Assembly (NCBI RefSeq): GCF_035497915.1
Contig: NZ_DATJCS010000015.1
Coordinates: 49,059-113,058 of the forward strand
Direction: 5' to 3'
Length of the DNA stretch: 64,000 nucleotides
From: Serpens sp035497915
Lineage (GTDB): Bacteria > Pseudomonadota > Gammaproteobacteria > Pseudomonadales > Pseudomonadaceae
Part shown: positions 43,349-51,580 of the stretch, piece after piece
Position numbering within the stretch: position 1 is the stretch's first letter
Layout: every line of letters starts with the position of its first letter
Position numbers and translations under genes: made by a program
Notes under the pieces: generated by a model
Databases searched by the model: none
What the model was told of the DNA's origin: nothing
The model's input: the letters and a program-made list of their open reading frames with translations, nothing else

Positions 43349-43472
43349 GGACGTTTCCTCCGTCTGGATAAATGACGACTCCCGGCTCAACGCGGAATGC
43401 GATGCCGGCAGCACAGGCCACACGGTACGGTCCGTCTTTCGTCAAGAGAATTCCCTAACGGGTAACTACAGC

Positions 43473-43489
43473 GGTTAGTATTGCTAACC
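43473..43489. promoter_or_regulatory. LysR-type operator between SDR and LysR genes
   Basis: GGTTAG-TATTG-CTAACC is a perfect inverted repeat containing the T-N11-A shape of LysR boxes. It ends directly before the LysR gene start, which fits autorepression and control of the divergent SDR. Confidence 0.55.
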
Positions 43490-43490
43490 A

Positions 43491-44390
43491 ATGGAAACCG
43501 ATCTCAAACTGCTTCGCCTCTTCCTTGCCGTGGCAGAGGCCCACAACTTCCGCGCGGCCGCCGACCACATGGGCGTCACGCGCTCGGCCGTCAGCCAAGG
43601 GATTCGTCGCTTGGAGGATGGTCTGGGTATCGCCCTGGTCCAGCGTTCGACCCGCCATGTGCGGCTGACCGAGGCCGGCGAACGCCTGTACCGGCAGGTC
43701 GCCGGACCGCTGTCGATGATTGACTCCGCCCTGGAAGACACGGTCGCCGATGGCCCGCCGCGGGGCCTGTTGCGCGTGGCCGTCACCTCCATTGCCGAGC
43801 GCTTTTTGTCCGGCCCTTTGATCGCCTCGTTCGCCGAGGCCTATCCCGGCGTGACGCTGGATATCACGGTGACCGACGATGAAGCGGACATCGTCGGCGC
43901 AGGCTTCGATGCGGGCGTCCGCCTGGGCGAAGTCATCGAGCAGGATATGGTGGCCATTCCCATCACCGGGCCGCAGCGCCAGGTGGTCGTCGCCACGCCC
44001 GATTACCTGACCCGGCACGGAACCCCAATGCACCCGCGCGAACTGGTTGCGCACCGCTGCATCGGCTGGCGACCGGCCCCGGGCGTAGCGCCATACCGCT
44101 GGGAATTCACCGAAAACGGCCGCGACTTCGACGTGGCTGTCGAGCCACAAATCACCACTAACGACATGCTGTTGATGGTGCGCACCGCCCTGGCGAGCGG
44201 CGGCATTACCATCGGCATGGAAGAAACCTTTCGCCCCTACATCGTGCGCGGCGAGCTGGTGCCGTTGCTGGAGGCCTATTTGCCGCCGTTTCCCGGCTTC
44301 TACCTGTATTACCCCAGCCGCCATAACCAGCCACCGAAACTGCGCGCGCTGGTGGAGCATGTACGAGCGCTCAAGGGGCGGGAGGAATAA
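43491..44390 (+). CDS. LysR-family regulator, divergent from SDR gene
   Basis: A 299-residue LysR protein with helix-turn-helix FRAAADHMGVTRSAVSQGIRRLE and the effector domain beginning LLRVAVTSIAERFLSG. The start lies one base beyond the palindrome at 43473-43489, with no strong ribosome site; the mRNA may be leaderless or start at a very short distance. It probably regulates the divergent SDR gene. Confidence 0.88.
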   Translation: METDLKLLRLFLAVAEAHNFRAAADHMGVTRSAVSQGIRRLEDGLGIALVQRSTRHVRLTEAGERLYRQVAGPLSMIDSALEDTVADGPPRGLLRVAVTSIAERFLSGPLIASFAEAYPGVTLDITVTDDEADIVGAGFDAGVRLGEVIEQDMVAIPITGPQRQVVVATPDYLTRHGTPMHPRELVAHRCIGWRPAPGVAPYRWEFTENGRDFDVAVEPQITTNDMLLMVRTALASGGITIGMEETFRPYIVRGELVPLLEAYLPPFPGFYLYYPSRHNQPPKLRALVEHVRALKGREE

Positions 44391-44409
44391 GAGCGCACAT
44401 TGGATGCGT

Positions 44410-44646
44410 TCAGGCTGACGGGAACGGCCTGGCGGGCGGTGTCGCGAGCGTGATGAGGTTGCCGTCCGGATCGCGACCAGCGATCTCGTTACTGGTTGAA
44501 AGCATCAAGCCACCCTGGGCGAAGAACTCCCACTGCACCAACGTATCCATCGGCCGATGATCCGGGCTGCGACCCAGCAGTTTCGAGTACCAGTCTTCGG
44601 CCGCCACCAGGTCTGCAGTGAGCAATGCGGTGTAAGTCTTCTGCAG
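44410..44646 (-). pseudogene. Broken VOC (glyoxalase-like) gene with internal deletion and lost start
   Basis: The frame reads QKTYTALLTADLVAAEDWYSKLL and VQWEFFAQGGLMLSTSNEIAG, then jumps directly to RDPDGNLITLATPP. In family members about 35 residues of the second beta-alpha-beta half lie between these segments. The usual initiating ATG before QKTYT is CTG (44646) here, with GGAGAAGG upstream. Both defects point to a pseudogene. Confidence 0.65.
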
Positions 44647-44780
44647 GTCCGGTAGACCTTCTCCCCAAAGGGCTAGCCACCTCAACCGCCGCCGATCTGG
44701 TTGCACAGCTCGCTGGTCAATCACTCCCCGCCCCTGCTGTCGGATGCTCGTTACGTTCCCTCTGCCAACGGAGCTTCCCC

Positions 44781-45830
44781 ATGCCCATCCACGCCTACGG
44801 CGCCTACTCCGGCACCCAGCCTCTCGAACCCATGCAGATCACCCGTCGCACACCCGGCGCCCATGATGTGCAGATCGACATCCTGTTCTGTGGCATCTGC
44901 CATTCGGACCTGCATCAGGTGCGCTCCGAGTGGGCCGGCACGCGGTTTCCCTGTGTGCCGGGCCATGAAATCGTCGGCCGCGTGAGTGCGGTCGGCCCGC
45001 AGGTGTCGCGCTACCAGGTGGGTGATCTGGTGGGGGTCGGCTGCATCGTCGACAGCTGCCAGCACTGCGAGGATTGCGAGGCCGGGCTGGAGAACTATTG
45101 CAACGACATGGTCGGCACCTACAACTCGCTCAGCGAAGACGAACCCGGCTGGACGCTCGGCGGCTACTCGCAACAGGTCGTGGTGCATGAGCGCTATGTG
45201 CTGCGTATTCGTCATCCCGAAGACCAATTGGCCGCCGTGGCGCCGCTGCTGTGTGCCGGCATTACCACCTATTCGCCGCTACGGCACTGGAAGGTCGGGC
45301 CGGGCCAGAAGGTCGGGGTGGTCGGCATCGGCGGGCTGGGCCATATGGGCATCAAGCTGGCCCACGCCATGGGTGCGCATGTGGTGGCCTTCACCACCTC
45401 GGAGTCCAAGCACGAGGCGGCGAAGCAGCTGGGCGCCGATGAGGTGGTGGTGTCGCGTAACGCGGATGAGATGGCAGCCCACGCGCTGAGCTTCGATCTC
45501 ATCCTCAACACCGTCGCCGCCTCGCACGATCTGGACGCCTTTCTGGTGCTGCTCAAGCGCGACGGGGTGATGTGTCTGGTCGGCGCGCCGGCCACGCCGC
45601 ACCCGGCGCCGAACGTATTCAACCTGATCATGAAGCGCCGTTCCATTGCCGGCACGCTGATCGGCGGCATTCCGGAAACCCAGGAGATGCTGGATTTCTG
45701 TGCCGAGCGCGGGATCGTCGCGGATATCGAAATGGTGCGGGCCGAGCAGATCAACGAGGCCTACGAGCGCATGTTGCGCGGCGATGTGAAGTACCGCTTC
45801 GTGATCGATATCGGCACGCTGGCGGGCTGA
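44781..45830 (+). CDS. Zinc-dependent alcohol dehydrogenase, CAD/YahK type
   Basis: A 349-residue medium-chain dehydrogenase. Catalytic zinc ligands appear in FCGICHSDLH and PGHEIVG. The structural zinc is held by four cysteines (C-CEDC-C pattern around SCQHCEDCEAGLENYC). The Rossmann motif is GIGGLGHMGIKLA. It probably reduces aldehydes with NADPH, as in YahK and cinnamyl alcohol dehydrogenases. It is followed 100 bp later by a YcaC-like hydrolase and an alpha/beta hydrolase, which may form one detoxification unit. Confidence 0.92.
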   Translation: MPIHAYGAYSGTQPLEPMQITRRTPGAHDVQIDILFCGICHSDLHQVRSEWAGTRFPCVPGHEIVGRVSAVGPQVSRYQVGDLVGVGCIVDSCQHCEDCEAGLENYCNDMVGTYNSLSEDEPGWTLGGYSQQVVVHERYVLRIRHPEDQLAAVAPLLCAGITTYSPLRHWKVGPGQKVGVVGIGGLGHMGIKLAHAMGAHVVAFTTSESKHEAAKQLGADEVVVSRNADEMAAHALSFDLILNTVAASHDLDAFLVLLKRDGVMCLVGAPATPHPAPNVFNLIMKRRSIAGTLIGGIPETQEMLDFCAERGIVADIEMVRAEQINEAYERMLRGDVKYRFVIDIGTLAG

Positions 45831-45931
45831 CCGACGAAACCGGGCAGCCATCGTCCGCAGGACGCCGAGGACGAACCACCGCTGGACCGCGCTGTCTCCA
45901 CGCTTATCGCGATGAACACAAGGAGGACATC

Positions 45932-46552
45932 ATGGCCATCCCCTACCGCCGCCTGGAGAAGCAAAATGCCGCCGTGCTGCTGGTCGATCACCAGACCGGC
46001 CTGCTTTCCCTGGTGCGCGACATCGAACCGGATACGTTCGTGAACAACGTGTTGGCGCTGGCCGATCTGGCCCGTTACTTCGAGCTGCCGACCCTCCTGA
46101 CCACCAGTTTCGAGAACGGCCCCAACGGGCCGCTTCTGCCCGAGCTGAAGGAACGTTTTCCCGATGCCCCGTACATTGCCCGGCCTGGGCAGATCAACGC
46201 CTGGGACAACGAGGACTTCGTCGCCGCGGTGAAGGCCACCGGCCGGCAGCAGTTGATCATCGCCGGCGTGGTCACCGAGGTGTGCGTGGCCTTTCCGGCC
46301 CTGGCGGCCATCGAGGAGGGTTTCGAGGTGTTCGTGGTCACCGATGCCTCCGGCACCTTCAACGCCCTGACCCGGGATTCGGCCTGGGGGCGCATGAGTG
46401 CCGCAGGGGTGCAACTGATGAGCTGGTTCGGCGTGGCCTGCGAGCTGCACCGCGATTGGCGCAACGACGTCGAGGGCCTGGGCAGCCTGTTCGCCAAGCA
46501 TATTCCCGACTATCGCAACCTGATGGTCAGCTACGCGCAACACGCGAAATAG
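45932..46552 (+). CDS. YcaC-like isochorismatase-family cysteine hydrolase
   Basis: A 206-residue cysteine hydrolase of the YcaC group. Triad residues are the aspartate in VLLVDHQTGL, the lysine region after IARPG, and the cysteine in VTEVCVAFPALA. The ribosome site AAGGAGGA is strong. It contrasts with the serine-bearing relative at 32001. YcaC proteins are octameric hydrolases of unknown substrate, often induced by stress. It is followed 19 bp later by an alpha/beta hydrolase gene. Confidence 0.88.
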   Translation: MAIPYRRLEKQNAAVLLVDHQTGLLSLVRDIEPDTFVNNVLALADLARYFELPTLLTTSFENGPNGPLLPELKERFPDAPYIARPGQINAWDNEDFVAAVKATGRQQLIIAGVVTEVCVAFPALAAIEEGFEVFVVTDASGTFNALTRDSAWGRMSAAGVQLMSWFGVACELHRDWRNDVEGLGSLFAKHIPDYRNLMVSYAQHAK

Positions 46553-46571
46553 CGGGCCTGCGGAGGCGCGC

Positions 46572-47378
46572 ATGACGCCTGTCGAACCTTTCTTCCGCAC
46601 CGCCGGCGACGGCTGCGGAGTGCTCTGCTTCCACGCCAATGCGAGCAGCTCGAGCCAGTGGCGCAGCCTCATGGAGCGGCTGTCTGGGGATTACCGGGTA
46701 TTCGCGCCGGACAGCTACGGCGCCGGCAAGACGCCGCACTGGGGTGGCGGCCGGCTGCTGACCCTGGCCGACGAGGTCGACCTGATCGAACCGCTGCTGC
46801 TGCGCGCCCGGCCGCCGTTGGTGCTGGTGGGCCACTCCTATGGCGGCGCCATTGCCCTGCTCGCCGCGCTGCGTCATTCCCAGAAGGTGCGCGCCCTGGC
46901 GCTGTACGAGCCGACGCTGTTTTCCCTGCTCGACGCCGAGTCGCCGCCACCCAATGCCGCCGATGGCATCCGCAGCACCGTCACCACCGCCACCCGCGCG
47001 CTGGAGGCCAACGACCCGAGCGCTGCCGCCGAGTGCTTCATCGATTACTGGATGGAACCCGGCGCGTGGCAACAGATCCCGAAGGAGCGCAGGCCGGCCA
47101 TCCTGGCCAGCATCGTCAATATTCCGCACTGGGCCCATGCGCTGACCCGGGACCCCACCCCGCTGGAGGCCTTCCACCGCCTGGACATGCCGGTGCTGTA
47201 CATGACCGGCCAGCGCTCACCCGCCTCGTCACTGGCCGTGGCCCGCCTGCTGGCCGGCGCCCTGCCCGACGTGCGCCGGGTCGACTTTCCCGGGCTCGGG
47301 CACATGGGCCCGGTCACCGATCCGGAGCCGGTCAACGCCGAGATCGAGCGGTTTCTGGCGAGCCTCACGCGCCATTAA
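46572..47378 (+). CDS. Alpha/beta hydrolase
   Basis: A 268-residue hydrolase with nucleophile elbow GHSYGG, oxyanion region CFHANASSSSQW and catalytic histidine in GLGHMGPV. No signal peptide, so cytoplasmic. It follows the YcaC-like gene closely and converges on queE with eight bases between. Substrate unknown. Confidence 0.85.
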   Translation: MTPVEPFFRTAGDGCGVLCFHANASSSSQWRSLMERLSGDYRVFAPDSYGAGKTPHWGGGRLLTLADEVDLIEPLLLRARPPLVLVGHSYGGAIALLAALRHSQKVRALALYEPTLFSLLDAESPPPNAADGIRSTVTTATRALEANDPSAAAECFIDYWMEPGAWQQIPKERRPAILASIVNIPHWAHALTRDPTPLEAFHRLDMPVLYMTGQRSPASSLAVARLLAGALPDVRRVDFPGLGHMGPVTDPEPVNAEIERFLASLTRH

Positions 47379-47386
47379 CGACGGCG

Positions 47387-48103
47387 CTACACGCCCCGCT
47401 CGTTGTTCCAGATCAGCACGTGCAGTTGCGGCAGCACCCGGGGCCGGTACCAGCGATCGGCGGCGATGCGCTCAACCAGCCAGCGCAGTTGCGCGTTGAG
47501 GGCCTGGATATCGGCCTCCCGCTCGGGTTGCTCGGGCGTGGCCGGCGTCGGATTGCAGGGCTGCAAAAAGAGCGGCAGATCGGGGTAATCGGCGGCCAGG
47601 GCTCTGGCCCACTGGTAATCCGCCTCGTCAGCGATCACCAGCTTGAGACTGACCCGGGTATCGGCCCCGACGGCGGCCAGGCAGGCGTCGAAGCGCTCCT
47701 TGCGAAACGGCATGCCCGAGGACGGCGGCTTGGGGCTGAGGGTCAGGTAATCGAGCGCGCCGAACCACGGCTGAGTCTTGCTGCCCTGGGTTTCCATGGC
47801 GAAGCGGTGGCCTTGCCGGTGGCCGCGCTGCAGCAGCGTTTCCAGCGGTTGCAAGGCGGGGTTGCCGCCGGACAGGGTGACCAGAATCGGCTCGCCACCG
47901 CTCAGCCGGTTGACCTCGGCGAGGATCATCTCGGCGTCCATGGCCTGCCAGTCGGCGCGGAACACCGGGTCCACCGCGTAGCGGGTGTCGCACCAGCTAC
48001 AGCGGAAATCGCAACCGCCGGTGCGCACGAACACCGTGGGCATGCCGATCAGCGCGCCCTCGCCCTGGATGGTCGGGCCGAAGATCTCGCTGATGGCGAT
48101 CAC
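47387..48103 (-). CDS. queE: 7-carboxy-7-deazaguanine synthase (radical SAM)
   Basis: A 238-residue radical SAM enzyme that makes the deazaguanine ring from 6-carboxytetrahydropterin. The cluster motif is CDFRCSWC (CxxxCxxC), and FGPTIQGEGALIG and TLSGGNPAL flank it. The start is GTG 48103, overlapping queD's TGA, with GGAG at the right distance. It is the third gene of queC-queD-queE. Together they make preQ0, used for queuosine in tRNA or for deazaguanine in DNA or small molecules. Confidence 0.93.
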   Translation of the reverse strand: MIAISEIFGPTIQGEGALIGMPTVFVRTGGCDFRCSWCDTRYAVDPVFRADWQAMDAEMILAEVNRLSGGEPILVTLSGGNPALQPLETLLQRGHRQGHRFAMETQGSKTQPWFGALDYLTLSPKPPSSGMPFRKERFDACLAAVGADTRVSLKLVIADEADYQWARALAADYPDLPLFLQPCNPTPATPEQPEREADIQALNAQLRWLVERIAADRWYRPRVLPQLHVLIWNNERGV

Positions 48104-48456
48104 GGCCGGTACTCCGCCCAGGTCTTGGGCGTCTCCGACACCGACACCGCGCTCACCTCGGACCAGCGGGCGCGGGCCCAGTCGTACAGGTGGCGGGCCA
48201 GGCGTTCGGCGGTGGTGCATGCGTCACCCAGCACCTCGTTGAGGTGGCGGTGGTCGAGGGTGTCGTCGATGTAGTCCTTGAACGCCTTCAGTTCCAGGTA
48301 GTCGCGCACGAAGCCGTAATGATCGAGCCGCTCGCTCTTGAGCTCGATCACCACCACATAGTTGTGGCCGTGCAGGCGGGCGCAGGGATGGCCGTCGGGC
48401 ATCTGCTTGAGCTGGTGGGAGGCGGAAAAGTGAAATTCTTTCCTTATCGTGTACAT
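48100..48456 (-). CDS. queD: 6-carboxy-5,6,7,8-tetrahydropterin synthase
   Basis: A 118-residue PTPS-fold enzyme that converts the product of GTP cyclohydrolase I to 6-carboxytetrahydropterin. Zinc histidines are in FSASHQL and LHGHNY, and the catalytic Cys-His region is present (HPCARLHGH; LDHRHLN). It overlaps queC by 13 bases and queE by four. Confidence 0.93.
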   Translation of the reverse strand: MYTIRKEFHFSASHQLKQMPDGHPCARLHGHNYVVVIELKSERLDHYGFVRDYLELKAFKDYIDDTLDHRHLNEVLGDACTTAERLARHLYDWARARWSEVSAVSVSETPKTWAEYRP

Positions 48457-49154
48457 GCGTTGACCCTCGCCACCGCTTCGCGCCAGTACTGCGGATCCTG
48501 GTAGGGCGTGGGGTCGGGCACGCCGGCCAGCGCCATGGCCTCGATGCGCTCCACGCAGGTGCCGCAGCGACCGCAGTGGATCTCGCCGCCCTCGTAGCAC
48601 GACCAGGTATCGACCACCGGCACGGCGAAGCGCGCCGCGTCACGGGCGATCTCGGTCTTGTCGGCGTTCACGTAGGGCGCCAGCAGTGCCACCTCGGCCA
48701 CACCGTCCAGCGCCCGGGCCTGCATCTCGCCGAACAGGCGGATGAAGTCGGGGCGGCAGTCGGGGTAGATGAAGTGGTCGCCGCCGTGCACGGCCAGGGC
48801 CACGGTATCCAGCCCGCGCGAGGCGGCCACGCCGAAGGCGATGGTGAGCATGATGGCGTTGCGGTTGGGCACCACCGTCACCTTCATGGTCTCTTCGCTG
48901 TAGTGCCCGTGGGGGACGGCGATGTCATCGGTGAGGGCGGAGCCGGAGAGCTGGCGGCCGATCTGGCCGATGTCCATCACCAGATGGGGCACGGCCAGCC
49001 GCTGGGCGGCCAGGCGGGCGGCGTCGATTTCCTTACGGTGGCGCTGACCGTAGTCGAAGGTCAGCAGGGCGCCGAGGGATTGCTCCGCCGCCAGCCGATA
49101 GGCCAGGGTCACGGAGTCGAATCCGCCGGAGCAGATCAACAGAGCATTCATCAT
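48444..49154 (-). CDS. queC: 7-cyano-7-deazaguanine (preQ0) synthase
   Basis: A 236-residue ATP-dependent enzyme turning the carboxylate into a nitrile. The PP-loop is CSGGFDSVTLA at the N-terminus, and zinc cysteines are in the C-terminal half (WSCYEGG, CGRCGTC). AAGGA precedes two adjacent ATGs (49154, 49151). It is the first gene of the queCDE operon. Pseudomonads usually keep queC and queE next to the tol-pal genes, so this may be a second set. Confidence 0.93.
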   Translation of the reverse strand: MMNALLICSGGFDSVTLAYRLAAEQSLGALLTFDYGQRHRKEIDAARLAAQRLAVPHLVMDIGQIGRQLSGSALTDDIAVPHGHYSEETMKVTVVPNRNAIMLTIAFGVAASRGLDTVALAVHGGDHFIYPDCRPDFIRLFGEMQARALDGVAEVALLAPYVNADKTEIARDAARFAVPVVDTWSCYEGGEIHCGRCGTCVERIEAMALAGVPDPTPYQDPQYWREAVARVNACTR

Positions 49155-49274
49155 GGGTGTCCTTGTTTTGTCCGGGTAGGCTGCGACCGGTAACGCGGCG
49201 GCCATTGTAACGGCCGGTCTCGGCTTGTCCATGCTGGCGCAGGATTGCCGGCGGCCATGCGTACGATTAAGCTA

Positions 49275-49303
49275 CGCTCCGTATACATTTCATATACGGA
49301 GCG
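49275..49303. promoter_or_regulatory. Large palindromic operator upstream of the ParD-like gene
   Basis: CGCTCCGTATA (49275-49285) and its exact complement TATACGGAGCG (49293-49303) flank seven bases. It lies five bases before the ParD-like ATG and spans the likely promoter. It is a good candidate site for autorepression by a ribbon-helix-helix protein. Confidence 0.65.
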
Positions 49304-49307
49304 CTTC

Positions 49308-49562
49308 ATGGGAATCGTCAAAATCTCCGACGGCATGCACGAGAACCTGCGCACCGCCAGCGTTGCGCTCAGCCGGTCGATCAACGCCCAGGCCGAGCAC
49401 TGGATGCGCCTGGGGATGCTCGCCGAGCTGTATCCGGACCTGGATTACCGCGAGTTGTCCCGCCTGCTGATTCGCGCCGAGCAGCAGGGCGGACTGGATA
49501 TCGGGCGCTTGTGCGCGCTGCCGGCGGAGCCACCGCTGCCGCACGCGGCGGGAGAAAACTGA
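49308..49562 (+). CDS. ParD-like (PF11903-type) antitoxin-family protein
   Basis: An 84-residue protein with MGIVKISDGMHENLRTASVALSRSINAQAEHW, the fold of ParD-like antitoxins with a ribbon-helix-helix DNA-binding part. It overlaps the methionine aminopeptidase gene by one base (TGATG). Instead of a ParE toxin the partner is Map. A large perfect palindrome sits just upstream. Proteins of this family next to map recur in other proteobacteria; the biological meaning is not known. Confidence 0.75.
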   Translation: MGIVKISDGMHENLRTASVALSRSINAQAEHWMRLGMLAELYPDLDYRELSRLLIRAEQQGGLDIGRLCALPAEPPLPHAAGEN

Positions 49563-50377
49563 TGAGCCGGCGCATTCCCCTGCACTCGCCGCAGGAAATC
49601 GCCTGCGCCCGCGAGGCCGGCCGGCTGGCCGCCGAGGTGCTGGCGATGATCGCGCCCCACGTGCAGGCCGGCGTCAGCACGGTCGAACTGGATGCGCTGT
49701 GCCACGAGTACATCGTCAACGTGCAGCGCTGCATTCCCGCCAACCTGGGCTACCACGGCTACCCGAAGACCATCCTCACCTCCGTCAACCAGGTGGTCTG
49801 CCACGGTATTCCGTCCGCCCAGGTGCTGCGCGACGGCGACATCGTCAATATCGACGTGGCGGTGATCCGCGATGGCTGGTACGGCGACACCAGCCGCATG
49901 TTCTTCGTCGGCGAGCCCGACGCTGCGGCGCGCCAACTGGTGGAAGCCACCCACGAAGCCCTGTGGGCCGGCATTCGCGCGGTGCGGCCGGGCGCCACGC
50001 TGGGCGATGTCGGCCACGCCATCCAGCGCGTGGCCGAGCGCGACGGCTACGGTCTGGTGCGCGAGTACTGCGGCCATGGCATCGGCCGCGTCTACCACGA
50101 TGACCCGCAGGTGCTGCACTTCGGCACCCCCGGCAGCGGTGTGCGCCTGCAGCCGGGCATGATCTTCACCATCGAGCCGATGCTGAATGCCGGGAAACGC
50201 CAGGTGCGCAGCCTCGCTGACGGCTGGACGGTGGTCACCCGCGACAACTCCCTCTCCGCGCAATGGGAGCACATGGTCGCGGTCACCGACGACGGTTTCG
50301 AGGTGCTTACGCAGTGGCCGGACGCCGGCGACGCCTCCCCTTCCCTGGCCCGGCATATGGCAGTCGAAGCTGAGTAA
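49562..50377 (+). CDS. map: Methionine aminopeptidase, type I
   Basis: A 271-residue metallopeptidase removing N-terminal methionine from nascent proteins. Metal ligands are visible as the aspartates in VNIDVAVIRDGWYGDTSR, the histidine in YCGHGIGRVYH, and the glutamates in TIEPMLNAG and SAQWEHMV. Length and motifs are complete. It is likely a second copy, since the usual map gene sits beside rpsB. Translational coupling to the ParD-like gene and the upstream palindrome suggest it is made only in particular conditions. Confidence 0.93.
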   Translation: MSRRIPLHSPQEIACAREAGRLAAEVLAMIAPHVQAGVSTVELDALCHEYIVNVQRCIPANLGYHGYPKTILTSVNQVVCHGIPSAQVLRDGDIVNIDVAVIRDGWYGDTSRMFFVGEPDAAARQLVEATHEALWAGIRAVRPGATLGDVGHAIQRVAERDGYGLVREYCGHGIGRVYHDDPQVLHFGTPGSGVRLQPGMIFTIEPMLNAGKRQVRSLADGWTVVTRDNSLSAQWEHMVAVTDDGFEVLTQWPDAGDASPSLARHMAVEAE

Positions 50378-50385
50378 CGCTGCGC

Positions 50386-51243
50386 TCAGACCGCCACCGC
50401 CTGACGCTGCGCGATGGCCGGCGCCAGCAGGAAGTCCAGCACCGCGTCGCGGGTCTCCAGGCCGGCGCGCTTGTGTTCGATATCGATGAAATGCCCGGCC
50501 CTGGCCACGCGGTGGAAGTCGCAGTGGCGCGCATGCTGGGCGAACAGGCGGGCGTCCTGGGGAGTGGTGTACTCGTCCCATTCGCCGTTGAGAAACAGCA
50601 GGGGAACGTCGATGGCATCGGCCTGGCTGACGCAGGAGCGCCCTTCGTGGTGCAGCACGGTGTCGACATGGAACTTCATCTGCGCGTACTCGTAGAGTTC
50701 CAGCGAACGGATGTGCCGGTGGTTGTAGCGCTGGTACAGCGACGGCAGGTGCTTGCCGATGGTGCCGTTGACCAGCGCGGCAATGCCGTCGCGGTCGCCG
50801 GCGCCGAGCACCTGGGAGCCGCGTTCCAGGTAGTCGAGCATGGCGCCGTTGATCACCGGCGAGAACGAATAGATCGCCGCCTTGCGCAGGTGCCGAGGGC
50901 GGCGCGCCAGCGCCTTGAGACTGGCGATGCCGCCCCAGGAGAACGACAGCAGGTGGTCGGCTTTGAAGTGCTCGATCAGCCCGACGATGATGTCTGCCTC
51001 ATCCTCGCGACTGAGCAGCCGCTGGTGGTGGTTGTGGCGCCGCGAGTGGCCGGCATACGGCAGGTCGAACAGCACGACGTTGAAATGCGGCTGCAGGTAG
51101 CGGGTGGTCTGGGCGAAGGACGCCAGGGTGGAGAGCGAGCCATTGACCAGCAGGATGGTGCCCGCAGGCGTCTTTGCCCGGTGCAGCTCCGTGTAGATCC
51201 GGTGAGTTCCTTGAATATCCAGTACAGCGATTTCCGCTTTCAT
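50386..51243 (-). CDS. phaG: PhaG/RhlA-type 3-hydroxyacyl transferase (alpha/beta hydrolase fold)
   Basis: A 285-residue protein similar to PhaG, which links fatty acid synthesis to polyhydroxyalkanoate by releasing 3-hydroxyacyl groups from ACP (as a thioesterase or transacylase), and to RhlA of rhamnolipid synthesis. It shows EIAVLDIQG, ILLVNGSLSTLASFAQT, FNVVLFDLPYAGHSR, the elbow SFSWGG, FLNGEWDEYTT and GHFIDIE. The N-terminal EIAVLDIQG favours PhaG over RhlA. AAGGAGG is well spaced. No PHA synthase or rhamnosyltransferase gene is in the window. Confidence 0.82.
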   Translation of the reverse strand: MKAEIAVLDIQGTHRIYTELHRAKTPAGTILLVNGSLSTLASFAQTTRYLQPHFNVVLFDLPYAGHSRRHNHHQRLLSREDEADIIVGLIEHFKADHLLSFSWGGIASLKALARRPRHLRKAAIYSFSPVINGAMLDYLERGSQVLGAGDRDGIAALVNGTIGKHLPSLYQRYNHRHIRSLELYEYAQMKFHVDTVLHHEGRSCVSQADAIDVPLLFLNGEWDEYTTPQDARLFAQHARHCDFHRVARAGHFIDIEHKRAGLETRDAVLDFLLAPAIAQRQAVAV

Positions 51244-51349
51244 CCTGGCGTGCCTCCTTGATGGCAACTGTCGAGATTCCTGTTTCATCCGGCATGCCTC
51301 GCCCCTCGCGCGCAGGTTCCAGGTTGCGCACGATTCGGCAGGCATAAGC

Positions 51350-51391
51350 AAAAAAGGCCCCCCGGCGACCAAAGACGAACTGGCCGGCTGG
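51350..51391 (-). terminator. Possible intrinsic terminator downstream of the ABC exporter gene
   Basis: On the minus strand a CCGGC/GCCGG stem with a 16-base loop is followed by GGGGCC and TTTTTT. It sits in the 337-bp gap (51244-51580) between the ABC gene and phaG. Nothing else recognisable lies in that gap. The spacer between stem and T run weakens the call. Confidence 0.35.
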
Positions 51392-51580
51392 CTGATGGAC
51401 GGGGCATGTGTGGCGGGAGTTCCCGCGCGTGGCGTGTCGCGCCTCGACCCGAGGCGGGCACCGCTCGCTCTTGTTAGCGCACCCAGTGAAGCAGCGGTGT
51501 ATGACGGCAACAAGTTAGGCCCGGGGAAATCGCTTTCATCCGCCCAACGGTCGTCGGGCCTGCGACATGCGTCCGCCTGC

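Noticed and set aside
51450..51510. GTTAGCG and GTTAGGC in the gap before the ABC gene as attC cores
   Set aside because: Only isolated heptamers; no inverted arms and GC content as in the chromosome.
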